From Stieleria neptunia (GTDB taxonomy: Bacteria > Planctomycetota > Planctomycetia > Pirellulales > Pirellulaceae): a stretch of 64,000 bases of DNA. The stretch covers positions 310,001-374,000 of the forward strand of contig NZ_CP037423.1 of assembly GCF_007754155.1 (NCBI RefSeq), in the 5' to 3' direction. This document shows, one piece after another, positions 41,010-50,089 of the stretch (position 1 is its first letter; each line of letters starts with the position of its first letter). A program made the translations under genes and the position numbers. The notes under the pieces are model-generated. The model saw nothing but the letters and a program-made list of their open reading frames with translations, was not told the DNA's origin and searched no databases.

Positions 41010-41513
41010 GTGTTTGCCTCCGATTCAAAGCTGCGCCCACAACTAGCGCTCTGTCTGCTACTGATGCGGCTGGGCATCACCAGCGTCTTTCTGATGTGGA
41101 CGATTGACAAATTCGTCAACCCAGAACACGCCGCAGCGGTGTTCAAGAAGTTTTATATGGTCCCCTCGCTGAGCAGTTCGCTGGCCTGTGCCGTCGGGGC
41201 GATTCAATTGGTGTTCGTGATTGCGTTTGCACTCGGTGCGATGCGAAACATCACCTATCCTATCATCCTGCTTTTGCACAGCGTCTCAACGTTCAGCTCG
41301 TTCAAGCAATACGCCGATCCATGGACCTACCCGCACCTGCTGTTCTTTGCGGCGATTCCGATGTTGGCCGCTTGCTATACGCTGTGGGTCCTCCGTCGCT
41401 ACGACGACTATTCGGTTGACGGACTTCGCACCCGCGGGGCAGAACTTCGCTCCCGCGGGTCAGAAACGGGCAGTTCGATGGCAACAGGCTTGGGGGGACA
41501 GGATGCGAGATGA
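41010..41513 (+). CDS. DoxX family membrane protein
   Basis: 167 residues from a GTG at 41010; CAGGAGAG lies eight bases upstream, and the frame upstream to 40752 runs through the family D palindrome, so it is not coding. Four hydrophobic segments (LALCLLLMRLGITSVFL, LACAVGAIQLVFVIAFALG, ITYPIILLLHSVSTFS, LLFFAAIPMLAACYTLWVL) match the DoxX four-helix fold. The tail repeats LRTRGAELRSRGSE, possibly due to a short internal repeat. DoxX proteins are membrane subunits of uncertain redox function. It overlaps the SDR gene start by 11 bp. Confidence 0.72.
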   Translation: MFASDSKLRPQLALCLLLMRLGITSVFLMWTIDKFVNPEHAAAVFKKFYMVPSLSSSLACAVGAIQLVFVIAFALGAMRNITYPIILLLHSVSTFSSFKQYADPWTYPHLLFFAAIPMLAACYTLWVLRRYDDYSVDGLRTRGAELRSRGSETGSSMATGLGGQDAR

Positions 41514-42240
41514 CTTAAAAACCGCGATCGTCACGGGCGGTTCGGGGGCCATCGGCGGTGCGATTTGCCGAAAATTGGCCGCGGACGGTTTCCAAATCGT
41601 GGTTCATTATGGATCCAACGAGGAGGCGGCATCGGACGTTGTCGAGCAAATCGTTTCCGGCGGCGGATGCGCGATCAAGTCAACTGCGGATGTCACGGAT
41701 CCCGAGCGGGTTCGCGAACTGTTCGAGGCGGCCGAAGATGCCTTCGACGGCGTCGATGTTGTGGTTGCCAACGCGGGGACGATCACCAAGTGCCCCGTCG
41801 TCGAGATGTCGATCGATCAATTTGATTCGATGGTCGCCGTCAACCTGCGCGGGACCTTTCTCACGGCGTTTGAAGCTGCCAAGCGGATCAGACGCAACGG
41901 ACGCCTGATTTTAATTTCGTCCGGATTGGCAGCACGGCCGATGGCGGGCACCGCGGTCTATTCCGCGACGAAGGCCGCGATTGACGCGATGGCCGTTTCG
42001 CTTTCCAAAGAACTGGGGGAACGCGGCATCACGGTGAATTCCGTGCAACCAGGCGCGACCGTTCCGGGAATGTTTGAACAAAGCGGCGAGGAGGCGGCCG
42101 AAGCATTCGCCGCCATGTCTCCGTTTGGGCGGCTCGGACATCCCGATGACATTGCCGAAGCCGTCGCCTTTCTCGCCGGCGATTCCGGTCGCTGGCTGAC
42201 CGGCCAGATCATCCGCGTCGATGGCGGATCGATGAATTAG
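41503..42240 (+). CDS. Short-chain dehydrogenase/reductase (FabG-like)
   Basis: 245 residues from the ATG at 41503 (GGGGGGACAGG upstream). Classical SDR motifs: cofactor-binding TGGSGAIGGAI, NAGTIT, the catalytic Ser in LILISSGLAA and the YSATK Tyr/Lys pair, with PGATVPGM after it. FabG-like SDRs reduce 3-oxoacyl-ACP or other carbonyls using NAD(P)H in the cytoplasm. The substrate here is not known. It overlaps the DoxX-like stop, so the two are likely translated together. Confidence 0.85.
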   Translation: MRDDLKTAIVTGGSGAIGGAICRKLAADGFQIVVHYGSNEEAASDVVEQIVSGGGCAIKSTADVTDPERVRELFEAAEDAFDGVDVVVANAGTITKCPVVEMSIDQFDSMVAVNLRGTFLTAFEAAKRIRRNGRLILISSGLAARPMAGTAVYSATKAAIDAMAVSLSKELGERGITVNSVQPGATVPGMFEQSGEEAAEAFAAMSPFGRLGHPDDIAEAVAFLAGDSGRWLTGQIIRVDGGSMN

Positions 42241-42248
42241 GAGCCGAC

Positions 42249-42368
42249 GTGGAGTAAGCATCTTGCTTGCCTGCTCGGGTTGCAGGGGATTCGCAAGCTG
42301 GAAGCTTACGCCACGGTTCGCAAGCTGGAAGCTTACGCCACGGTTCGCAAGCTGGAAGCTTACGCCAC
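42249..42368. repeat. Family C palindrome with expanded right arm (three tandem 27-bp units)
   Basis: The left arm GTGGAGTAAGCATCTTGCTTG is followed by a right arm repeated three times: 42288-42368 consists of three exact-length 27-bp units, each TTCGCAAGCTGGAAGCTTAC plus GCCAC, the first differing only by GA instead of GG at its start. A single-copy version is at 33368-33433. It lies between convergent genes. Confidence 0.85.
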
Positions 42369-42387
42369 TTGGTGGGCGTCCGGGTGA

Positions 42388-44319
42388 TCACTTCACCCGC
42401 GTGATCTTGGAGAATTCCGCTTGGGTGTTCTTGGCATAGATGCCGACGTAGTCGACGCTTTCCAAAGTGCTCGGCAATTGGTGTTCGATCCGCGTGTCGT
42501 CGACACTCAAGATCAATTTGCCGTGCTCCAGATCGATCGTCACCGTGGCGTCAAATGTCTTGGTGGGGGCAAAGCGGCCTCGCTTGCTGGCGCCGATCCC
42601 GACGTTGGCCCAACTGCCGTCAAACGCCCCGTGGCGGCCCATTCCGATCATCGTGCCGGCTTTGTGCAAGCGATCGTTCAACGGCGTCGCCCCGAAGCAG
42701 AAGCACGCGTTTTGGGTCGCGCTGTCGGTGGCCGAGCGATATTGGATTCGAAAGGTGGCTGATTCCTGAATCGGAGCGTCCAGCTTTTGTAACGCAAACC
42801 CTTCGCTTTGGCCGGTATCCAACAAGTACCCGAGATCGCTCGCCGTAACCGTTGCCCCTTTGACCACATCAAAGTCTCCGGTCGCGTCGGTGCCCTCGGA
42901 CAGTTTTGGGCCTCGCTTGCGTTTGCCGCCGTCCGCTTGATTGATCCACCACTGTTTCGGGCCTTCGTTTTCGACGCCTTCCCAAACCTCCAGGAACTTC
43001 GCTTTCATCTCCGCAAGCTTTTCGGGCATCTCGTCCGCCAGGTCATGTTCTTCTTTCCAGTCTTTCACGATTTGATACAGCTGGAACTTTTCCAGTTTTT
43101 GATCGGCAATGATCTTCCAGTCGCCGATCCTCATCGCCGCGTGGCTGGCCGGAGGCGCGATGTGGGTGCGCCAAAACAGCGGCACGGGGCGCTGCAGGGC
43201 TTTGCCCTCGCAAGCCGGCAACAGGTTGACGCCATCGATGGTGCGGTCGGTCGGTACCGGCGCACCGGCGATCTGCAGCACCGTCGTGAAGATGTCCGAA
43301 CCGATGACGGGCACATCGCTGACCGTTCCCGGTTGGATCTTTCCGGGCCAGCGGATGATTCCCGGCACACGAATTCCGCCTTCGTGGCTGTCACGCTTGC
43401 GGCCGCGCAAGCCGCCGGTGGAGCCCCAGGTGCGGTTCTGTTGTGATTCCGGCTTTCTCAGGTTGCCTTTTCCAGAGCCTTCGGGGCCGTTGTCGCTGGT
43501 GAAGATGACAAACGTGTCGTCTCGCAATCCCAACGCATCAACCGTCTTCATCAAGTTGCCGAACGCGTGGTCCAGCTGGGTGACATTGCCGTGGTGCTGC
43601 CGTACGCCGGGGTTGTCGATCTCACTGTAGAGCTGTTGAAACTTCGGGTCGCTTTCGATCGGCAGGTGCGGTTCGTGCGTCCAGACGGTGATGAAGAACG
43701 GTCGGTTCGGGTCGCGCTGTTGCTTCAACCACGCCGACGCTTCCTCCGCGACCAACGGAGCCGAGAATCCTTGCAGCGGGCCGACCTCCTTGCGGTTGCG
43801 AACGAAGTTGATCGGGTCCTTGTGCGACGGTGATGCGTTGTTTTGTGTTGCGAACCACCAGTCGTATCCGTGATCATCGGGTTGCGGTTGTTCGTCGCTA
43901 TTGAAATAGCCGTTCAAATGCCACTTGCCGCTGTGCATGGTCTGGTATCCAAGTGGCCGCAGCGTCTCGGGGATCGTGATTTCGCTCTCGCGCAGGTGAG
44001 CCGGATTGCCAACGGGCAGCCAACGCCAAACGCCGTTTCGGTAAGGGGTGCGGCCGGTCAGGATCGATGAACGACTCGGCGAGCAGACGCCGCAGGCGGC
44101 ATAGGCCTGCGTCAACCGAACCCCTTCGGACGCAAACCGGTCCAGATTCGGCGTCTGGATCTTCGGGTGTCCGTAACAGCCCAGGTCGCCCCAGCCGAGA
44201 TCGTCCGCCAGAAAGACGATGAAGTTGGGTTGGTCGGCGGCATCACAAGGCGTCGCCAGCCATGCATGCGTCCAGAACAGCAGCGACGCAAACAAGGCGG
44301 CGTGGAGAACCGGTTTCAT
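42388..44319 (-). CDS. Secreted sulfatase (formylglycine type) with C-terminal concanavalin-like domain
   Basis: 643 residues from the ATG at 44319, with a signal peptide ending PCDAA. Family S1 motifs: IVFLADDLGWGDLGCYG with metal-binding Asp pair, and VCSPSRSSILTGR, the CxPSR motif whose Cys is converted to formylglycine. Later PGIIRWPGKIQPG and NGVWRW are family features. From about residue 480 a separate beta domain runs to the end (VKGATVTASDLGYLL, SATFRIQYRSAT), a concanavalin-like accessory module that may hold the polysaccharide. It removes sulfate from sulfated glycans in the periplasm or outside. It is last in a minus-strand run after the AHSA1 and membrane genes. Confidence 0.88.
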   Translation of the reverse strand: MKPVLHAALFASLLFWTHAWLATPCDAADQPNFIVFLADDLGWGDLGCYGHPKIQTPNLDRFASEGVRLTQAYAACGVCSPSRSSILTGRTPYRNGVWRWLPVGNPAHLRESEITIPETLRPLGYQTMHSGKWHLNGYFNSDEQPQPDDHGYDWWFATQNNASPSHKDPINFVRNRKEVGPLQGFSAPLVAEEASAWLKQQRDPNRPFFITVWTHEPHLPIESDPKFQQLYSEIDNPGVRQHHGNVTQLDHAFGNLMKTVDALGLRDDTFVIFTSDNGPEGSGKGNLRKPESQQNRTWGSTGGLRGRKRDSHEGGIRVPGIIRWPGKIQPGTVSDVPVIGSDIFTTVLQIAGAPVPTDRTIDGVNLLPACEGKALQRPVPLFWRTHIAPPASHAAMRIGDWKIIADQKLEKFQLYQIVKDWKEEHDLADEMPEKLAEMKAKFLEVWEGVENEGPKQWWINQADGGKRKRGPKLSEGTDATGDFDVVKGATVTASDLGYLLDTGQSEGFALQKLDAPIQESATFRIQYRSATDSATQNACFCFGATPLNDRLHKAGTMIGMGRHGAFDGSWANVGIGASKRGRFAPTKTFDATVTIDLEHGKLILSVDDTRIEHQLPSTLESVDYVGIYAKNTQAEFSKITRVK

Positions 44320-44371
44320 CGGGGAATCCTATGTCGTGGTGTGGGGGGAAACGGTGCACTCGCGCATGATT

Positions 44372-44845
44372 CTAATTGAGGTTGTCGGTCAGAGCCAAAG
44401 TGGCGTAAGCTTCATCCGTGGGCGGTTGCGGGGGGGGGCCGACCAGTGTCCCGCCGAGCCTGACGCCCAGCAGGGCGACCGGCACGTACAATACGGTGTC
44501 GGCGACGGCGAACCACATCGGGGCAGGCAGCATCATCAGCATGGTGATGCCCCCGCACATCCACAAAACTCCCAGTGCCGCAGCCGCGATGTACCAGGTC
44601 CGTTTGGCGATCAGCCCACACACCAAACCGCTGACAAAGCTGCCGCCGGCATGGGCCACCAGCACGATCAACAGTGCCCCGGTTGGCATCCCGTTGGCCT
44701 GCACATGGTCCCGAAACGCTTCGAAGTCGTTGGGGTCAATTCCGTCGGGCAGCGGATACACGGCGTGGGAAAGGCTGACCAGGGCCATGTTGAAAATGCT
44801 GCCCGCGATCAGGCCCGCGACGATGGCCGTTACGTTGCGAATCAT
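44372..44845 (-). CDS. Four-helix membrane protein of unknown function
   Basis: 157 residues from the ATG at 44845, with GGTGGAACG upstream; the frame upstream to 44917 is not conserved in type. Four hydrophobic segments (VTAIVAGLIAGSIFNMAL, TGALLIVLVAHAGGSFVSG, YIAAAALGVLWMCGGITML, FAVADTVLYVPVALLGVRL) separated by short loops, with a proline-rich C-terminal tail (GPPPQPPTDEAY). Glycine-rich helix faces suggest tight packing. No family was recognised. It starts 23 bp after the AHSA1-type gene on the same strand, so the two are probably co-transcribed with the sulfatase downstream. Confidence 0.65.
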   Translation of the reverse strand: MIRNVTAIVAGLIAGSIFNMALVSLSHAVYPLPDGIDPNDFEAFRDHVQANGMPTGALLIVLVAHAGGSFVSGLVCGLIAKRTWYIAAAALGVLWMCGGITMLMMLPAPMWFAVADTVLYVPVALLGVRLGGTLVGPPPQPPTDEAYATLALTDNLN

Positions 44846-44868
44846 CGTTCCACCGTTCGTTGCGTGTG

Positions 44869-45303
44869 TCAGCCATCCAGATAATGCTTCAAGTTGTCTT
44901 GCAGCAAGTACGTCCACCCGTCTTCACAGCTTTCGCGCGTGAATTCCGGCACGTCCTTGGGAAACGATTCGATGCCTTCATTGGTGACGCGCAGCTTCGA
45001 CCCGTCGTTTTCCTCAAAGAGTTCGAAGGTCACTTTGCCTGACCCCGGAAATCCCTCGTATCGCCAGTCATAAACGATCTTCTGTTCCGGGATCACTTCG
45101 GTGATCTTCCAAAGATGGCGGAAGATGCGTCTGCCGGCGTCGATGTCAAACTGGGTTTCGAACCCCGGTTCCGCCCGGAATTCGGGGATGTTGTCAAAGA
45201 ACCACTGGACCATTTGTTCCCGCTCGGTGATGGCCTTCCAAACAGCCGGTTTGGAAGCGTCAAACGATTGCTCGACGACAATCGGTGTTGAAGATTCACT
45301 CAT
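44869..45303 (-). CDS. AHSA1 / SRPBCC superfamily protein
   Basis: 144 residues from the ATG at 45303. START-like helix-grip fold of the AHSA1 type: VEQSFDASKPAVWKAITER at the start, MVQWFF, a beta sheet with FETQFDIDAG and WRYEGFPGSGKVTFELFEE, and a C-terminal amphipathic helix EDGWTYLLQDNLKHYL. Such proteins bind hydrophobic ligands or modulate partner enzymes; the ligand here is unknown. It is the first gene of the minus-strand run ending with the sulfatase and is divergent to the dodecin remnant at 45428. Confidence 0.82.
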   Translation of the reverse strand: MSESSTPIVVEQSFDASKPAVWKAITEREQMVQWFFDNIPEFRAEPGFETQFDIDAGRRIFRHLWKITEVIPEQKIVYDWRYEGFPGSGKVTFELFEENDGSKLRVTNEGIESFPKDVPEFTRESCEDGWTYLLQDNLKHYLDG

Positions 45304-45427
45304 GCTTTCGACTCCAAGAATAGAACAGGAACGCAGGTCGGCTGGCCGGTCCCGATTCGTGTGCGTTTGACTCCCGCGGATGCATAGATGATACACTCCC
45401 TTTAGCCCGCTCGTGCAAACGCCCTGA

Positions 45428-45607
45428 ATCGTTGGTACATCGACCCATTCGATCGAAGAGCCCGTGCAAAACGCGATCGCTGGCGCGTCCCAGAGCGTGC
45501 ATGGGATGCGGTGGTTTGAAGTCGTGGAAATCCGCGGCAATCTCAACGAGGGAAAAGTTGATCATTGGCAAGTCACCGTCAAGATCGGCTTCACGCTCGA
45601 TGCCTAA
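45428..45607 (+). pseudogene. Dodecin-like gene lacking an N-terminal start (in-frame stop)
   Basis: Translation gives IVGTSTHSIEEPVQNAIAGA and then VEIRGNLNEGKVDHWQVTVK with FTLDA at the end, a close match to dodecin, the small flavin-storage protein of about 70 residues that forms a dodecamer. Directly before the first residue is TGA (45425-45427), and no ATG, GTG or TTG precedes the match; the only later start is a GTG at 45464, which would remove the first strand. The usual first strand (about 8 residues) is missing. It is therefore a probable decayed or truncated gene, although a GTG-started short form cannot be excluded. Its TAA overlaps the GH95 stop. Confidence 0.6.
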
Positions 45608-47961
45608 CGCTCGGGTTGCGGCCCGCTTAAACCGAAGCGGTGCAGTTGGCCCCGCGCCGGGATCGCGTTGATCACCGGTTCCGTTTGAGGCATGGTGGCG
45701 GCGAAAAACTGCACGCGACGGTTGGCCGGAAAGTGGACGGTCGCCTTGCCGCCTTGGTGGATCTGAACGGTGACCCCGGCATCGGCGGAAAAACGTTCGA
45801 TGTCGAAGCCGCAGTCGATGTTGACGGCGCCTTGGTTTTCCGCGAACACGTCGACCCACTGGTTTTGTCCAGCGGAGCGGCGAGCCGAAACCAGGAATCC
45901 GCCCTCGCCTCGAAACCGGGCAAATTGGACGTCGGTCCATGCGTCGGGAACCGCCGGGAAGATTCGCAACGTTCCGCCCCAGCTTTGCAAAACCATCTCC
46001 TGCATCGCAGTGGCGCCGTGAAGTGGCGTTTCCATGACTGGATTGCCGGCTTCGGAATACATCGTGTTGGGACGAAGGTAATGTTTCAGGCCATTCAGGT
46101 ATTCAAACGCGTCGTTGCCATGGCCCAGCATGGCGGCCATGCAAGCGGCGGAGGTGGAGGAGTAGCCGGCGAAGCTGCGGCCAAAGCTGCGCCAATGCTT
46201 GAGTGAAGTTTCGATCAGATCTCGATCGGCGGATGTCTCGGGGGTCAACGTCCGCAGCGGATAGACGGCCAGCAAGTGGGACCAATGGCGATGACCGCCG
46301 GTCAAGGCCGTGTTTCGGCCAATCATTCGTCCCGTTTCGTCGGTAGGGACGGGCGTCAGCTTGTGCGAGATCTGCTTCCATTTCGGCAGCAGGGGCTCCT
46401 CGAACTGCGCATCAATTTGATGTTTCTCTTCGGCCAGCTCGATCAACCGGTTCAATCCCCAGTGCAACAGATCCAGGTCATACGTGCAGTCGGCGACGGT
46501 GCGGTATTCGGGGCTGTGTGTCGGAGGAAGGTGGTATTGTCCGTCGTTTTCCTCGACCAGAAAATGGCGGTAGTAATTGACGGCTCGAACCAGCAACGGG
46601 TACAGCACTTCGTCTCGCAGTGACTCGTCATGCCAGTAGCGGTACTCCAGATCGACGTTGTGAAGCGCCCAGAGCAGGTTGCCGGTTTCGTGACCGATGC
46701 GTGGATCGATGGGCGGTCGCCCACCCGGTTGCCCGCTGTGGGCAATCAGGTCCCATCCGGAACTGGAACGCCCCAGGCCGTAGGAGTCGCTGCGATACTT
46801 TTGGTCCACATTGAGTGACAGGTTTTCGCGGTTGATGCTCAGTCGATGGCTCAGGGCGCTCCCCTGTCCCCGCCGGTTCGCCTGGTACGGACCGGCATGC
46901 GAGATTTGGGCGTTCAGATTCCACCAGGTCGCATTCCACGCCGTCGGTTGCAGCCACGGGCCTTGATTGTCGATGATCCATCCTTTGTCTCGTGTGGCGG
47001 ATCCGAGTTTGTATTGCTGGACCCAATAGAACGCGTCCCAGTAGGGATCGCCCGTGGACAGGAAACTAAGCGGGTAATAGTGGTGCCACCATGCGCGATG
47101 CCGACTGACCCATCGATCGACGGGGGGGGCGGATGCCGTTTCGACGGCGTGGACGGCCGATGCGGCGGCCGTCGATTCGGGAAAGGAATGTTGCACGGAG
47201 AGGTAGATCACCTGTGAGGTGTTCGCGCCTTCGTCCGAGCGAACGACCTTCCAAGCGACCGCCGTCTGGCCTCCGGAGACCAGATTCTGAATCGCGGTCT
47301 GGACGCCGTTGGGGTCGCCGCGGCGAAGCGTTGCCGGGTTTGCCGGTTGGCGTGGTTGTCGGCTGCGGACCGCTCGCGGGCTCTGTGCGTTCGCCGGGAT
47401 GTATTCGAACGCACTGTCTTTCAGATCCCCGCTGCCCCGCGTGTCGATCATGATCACGGGTTCGTCCGCATGAACAAGGCACCGCCACGTTAGCTGCCCA
47501 CCTGCGGATCGGATCGTACCGGTCGCCTCGGCATTCCAAAGGTCCAGTTCGGCGGTGCCGGCGATCAGCGGGGCCGACGTATGAAGCTCCAGATGGCCGA
47601 TGAAGTGCCGGCCCCGATTGAGGACTTCGACATGTTTCTCGTTCAGGTCGTCCCTCGCGGGTGGACGATGGTCGTGCGCGGCGGAACAGCCGACGCCGAA
47701 GTGCAGGGTGCGGGGGCCGGTCTGATAAACTTGCGTCCCTTGTTCTCCATTGCCAAGAAAGGGGGCTTCATCCCAGCGGTTTGGCATTCGGTCCCAGCGT
47801 GGATTGAAACGTGAAAGCGTCTCGTTCCAGTCAACGGCATCGGTCGCTGCTTGAATCGGGGCGATCGGGGCGGATTGGGCCTTCGTCGTCTTGAGAGCCA
47901 ACAGATGGCTCGCCAGGGGTAAGCCAACCAGGACGCACGTGAGTCTGATCAATGGATACAT
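45604..47961 (-). CDS. Glycoside hydrolase family 95 type enzyme (alpha-L-fucosidase-like)
   Basis: 785 residues from the ATG around 47961, which opens a signal peptide-like start (YPLIRLTCVLVGLPLASHLL); the longer frame to 48096 has no conserved start. The GH95 layout is seen: N-terminal beta domain with FLGNGEQGTQVYQTGP, then an (alpha/alpha)6 barrel with WDLIAHSGQPG, ALHNVDLEYRYWHDES, LPPTHSPEYRTVADCTYDLD and HRHWSHLLAVYP, ending with a beta tail (FPAVPDAWTDVQFA). GH95 enzymes cleave 1,2-alpha-L-fucosyl bonds by an inverting mechanism. With the sulfatase at 42388 it suggests attack on sulfated fucan or fucosylated glycans. Secreted. Confidence 0.75.
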   Translation of the reverse strand: MYPLIRLTCVLVGLPLASHLLALKTTKAQSAPIAPIQAATDAVDWNETLSRFNPRWDRMPNRWDEAPFLGNGEQGTQVYQTGPRTLHFGVGCSAAHDHRPPARDDLNEKHVEVLNRGRHFIGHLELHTSAPLIAGTAELDLWNAEATGTIRSAGGQLTWRCLVHADEPVIMIDTRGSGDLKDSAFEYIPANAQSPRAVRSRQPRQPANPATLRRGDPNGVQTAIQNLVSGGQTAVAWKVVRSDEGANTSQVIYLSVQHSFPESTAAASAVHAVETASAPPVDRWVSRHRAWWHHYYPLSFLSTGDPYWDAFYWVQQYKLGSATRDKGWIIDNQGPWLQPTAWNATWWNLNAQISHAGPYQANRRGQGSALSHRLSINRENLSLNVDQKYRSDSYGLGRSSSGWDLIAHSGQPGGRPPIDPRIGHETGNLLWALHNVDLEYRYWHDESLRDEVLYPLLVRAVNYYRHFLVEENDGQYHLPPTHSPEYRTVADCTYDLDLLHWGLNRLIELAEEKHQIDAQFEEPLLPKWKQISHKLTPVPTDETGRMIGRNTALTGGHRHWSHLLAVYPLRTLTPETSADRDLIETSLKHWRSFGRSFAGYSSTSAACMAAMLGHGNDAFEYLNGLKHYLRPNTMYSEAGNPVMETPLHGATAMQEMVLQSWGGTLRIFPAVPDAWTDVQFARFRGEGGFLVSARRSAGQNQWVDVFAENQGAVNIDCGFDIERFSADAGVTVQIHQGGKATVHFPANRRVQFFAATMPQTEPVINAIPARGQLHRFGLSGPQPER

Positions 47962-48526
47962 GGGATTACGATTTTCTGGCCCTTGGGATGAAGGAGCGAT
48001 GGGACATCGATCGGAGGATTCGTTCGCTGCCACACGCGCCGTTCTCAGCGTATGGACTAGACCGTGAAACAGCAACTCCGAGCGTTGCACGAACACTGCA
48101 AAACGGTTGAGCGTCGGTCACGTTGATTCAGCTGTTGATTCGCCTGTTGATTCCGGGGGAAACGGGGGACCTGCCGGCCGCAGCTTGCGTCGGCACCGAT
48201 GCCCGGGGGGGAGAGTGATGCATCCATTGCGCGAAAGTCCTGATCAGAGTGGGCGACAAAAATGTATGTCCCTGTCGTCCTGCGGTTCACCCTTCTCGCG
48301 CCATTCGGAGGCACATCTTTCCATAAATCGTCGCTGTGAATTTTGCGTGTTTGAAGACCCACCAAAGTACGTATGTTTTTCATCAAAGGCGGTGACGACA
48401 ACTCCGATCGACGTAAGGTCAGGCGTGTTGCTGAAGGTCCGCCTAGGTGGAATCGCATCAGCCGAGTGGTCCGTTCACAGCCCATCGGTTTTACTTGGAA
48501 GATGGCATTCCGTAAGAGGTTTCATA
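47962..48526. other. 565 bp divergent region between the GH95-like and DUF1559 genes
   Basis: I see no gene and no palindrome of the families found elsewhere in this space. The plus-strand frame of the DUF1559 gene is open here from 48107 but its translation is Arg/Ser-rich without domains. The last bases CGTAAGAGGTTT before the ATG carry the ribosome binding site. Confidence 0.5.
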
Positions 48527-49783
48527 ATGCAGTCGAAGAAACGGACAGGCTTTACGCTTGTCGAATTGTTGGTCGTGATCGCGATCATTGGCATTCTCGT
48601 CGGCCTTCTGCTTCCCGCGGTTCAAGCGGCGCGAGAGGCTGCCCGCAGGATGAGTTGTAGCAACAACTTTCGGCAGATCGGTTTAGGGGTTCACAACTAC
48701 TATGCGGCTCACAAGCAGCAACCGATCCAAGGTACTGGGACGAATGCAAATTCATCCACAGGCTGGGGGGCCGGCGGCGGCAATGTGACATCTGGTGGCG
48801 GCTACAGTTCCAGACGGCTGAGCTTTTTGGTCGGCATCATGCCGTTCATCGAGCAGCAAGGATTGTGGGACAAGATCTCGAACCCGCTTCGCGAGAACAC
48901 CAACGGAAGCGTGATGACGGGGTCATGGAATCCGATGGGCCCCAACCCGTGGGTGCAAGATGGCTATGTGCCGTGGGCGTCTGAGATTCCGACCCTGCGC
49001 TGCCCGAGCGATCCGGGGACGGGGCTTCCGGCTCAGGGGCGAACCAACTACGCCGCGTGTCTCGGTGACAGCCATTACGTCTATCAATACACCTACCCGA
49101 ACGGGAACGGCGGATCGGGCGGCTACCCCGGCGGTGTTTCGCTTGCCCAGGTCGCCGAGCGAAGTCGAGCGGGCCACCGCGGCATGTTTCGCCCCCGGGT
49201 GGACATGAAGTTCCGTGATACCTTGGACGGTCTTTCGAACACGATCCTGTGTGGCGAGATCGCGACGGATCTGGGAGATCGAGATGCTCGCACCGACCCG
49301 CGCGTGGTTTCTGGTTCGTCCGCACGAGCCCCGAGCGCGGGGGATTCTTTCACCGATCCGAGTATCTGTGATGACATGATTGATCCCGAACAACCGCGTT
49401 TTTGGCTGTCGACCGGAGTGACGCTGATCCCGTCGGCCGACGACAAACGCGGGTTCCGCTGGGCCGACTGGGGCCCCGTCTTCACCGGCTTTTACACGAT
49501 CCATGGACCCAACAGTCCCTCCTGCATTCTTTCGACGTTTGCACGGACCTACGGCGGGACCATGTCGGCGAGCAGTCGGCATCAAGGCGGGACGCATGTC
49601 TTGATGGGCGATGGTGCGGTGAGGTTCGTCACCGATTCCATCGACGCGGGCAACGCCAGCGCGTCGGTCGTGTACTACTTCGACAACGCCAACCAAAACA
49701 TGGTGGGGCGCGGCAGTCCCTTCGGTGTTTGGGGGGCGCTCGGAAGTCGTGCGGGTCGAGAAGTCATTTCGGACGCACTGTAG
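48527..49783 (+). CDS. DUF1559 family type II pseudopilin-like protein
   Basis: 418 residues from the ATG at 48527, with AAGAGG nearby; the signal [20 protein letters not shown] begins at once, so the longer frame is not used. The prepilin Glu and [13 protein letters not shown] are intact. The beta domain includes a Gly/Ser-rich loop ([19 protein letters not shown]), [28 protein letters not shown] and the late [16 protein letters not shown] segment. Paralogue of 9042-10046. It is followed by a small lipoprotein gene (49875), a common pairing for this family. Function unknown; a surface fibre or secretion component is an inference. Confidence 0.88.
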   Translation: MQSKKRTGFTLVELLVVIAIIGILVGLLLPAVQAAREAARRMSCSNNFRQIGLGVHNYYAAHKQQPIQGTGTNANSSTGWGAGGGNVTSGGGYSSRRLSFLVGIMPFIEQQGLWDKISNPLRENTNGSVMTGSWNPMGPNPWVQDGYVPWASEIPTLRCPSDPGTGLPAQGRTNYAACLGDSHYVYQYTYPNGNGGSGGYPGGVSLAQVAERSRAGHRGMFRPRVDMKFRDTLDGLSNTILCGEIATDLGDRDARTDPRVVSGSSARAPSAGDSFTDPSICDDMIDPEQPRFWLSTGVTLIPSADDKRGFRWADWGPVFTGFYTIHGPNSPSCILSTFARTYGGTMSASSRHQGGTHVLMGDGAVRFVTDSIDAGNASASVVYYFDNANQNMVGRGSPFGVWGALGSRAGREVISDAL

Positions 49784-49806
49784 TTCACGCACTGTAGTTC
49801 ACGCAC
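49773..49806. repeat. 14-bp tandem repeat across the DUF1559 stop codon
   Basis: ACGCACTGTAGTTC is present twice in direct tandem, followed by a third partial ACGCAC. The first copy contains the TAG stop (49781-49783). Loss or gain of a unit would not alter the protein because the stop is in the first unit. Confidence 0.75.
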
Positions 49807-49874
49807 GGCGAGCGGCCACAAGTCATCGCCGTGACGTCACACTCTGTACCACCATTCAAACTGAGAATTCATCC

Positions 49875-50048
49875 ATGAAAAACCTGTTCCATCTCGCCAT
49901 CCTGTCCGTCTTCGTGGTGTCTTGCATGACCGCCGTCGGGTGCAGCGATTCCCGGCCAACGGTGATCGTCCCCGAAATGACGGATGAGGAGCTTCAGCAG
50001 AAGGCCGAAAAAAAGGCCGCCGAGGTCGAAGGGCAAATCCCTACCTAG
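49875..50048 (+). CDS. Small lipoprotein next to the DUF1559 gene
   Basis: 57 residues. Signal sequence NLFHLAILSVFVVSC followed by TAVGC, a lipobox with the acylated Cys at about residue 23, then a short soluble tail rich in Lys/Glu (DEELQQKAEKKAAEVEG). It is an envelope lipoprotein in the DUF1559 gene's transcript. Such small lipoproteins often follow DUF1559 genes in planctomycetes; the function is unknown. The frame upstream to 49725 is not coding. Confidence 0.75.
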   Translation: MKNLFHLAILSVFVVSCMTAVGCSDSRPTVIVPEMTDEELQQKAEKKAAEVEGQIPT

Positions 50049-50089
50049 GGCTTTGTCAGCTTTCAATTTTCGAGCCTGCGTTTGTCGAG

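Noticed and set aside
42288..42368. Possible CRISPR-like array (three 27-bp repeats)
   Set aside because: The repeats abut directly with no spacers, and the unit is a palindrome arm related to 33368-33433.
45425..45427. TGA read as selenocysteine or other recoding in the dodecin-like gene
   Set aside because: No start codon or conserved sequence lies upstream of the TGA, so read-through would not restore a dodecin.
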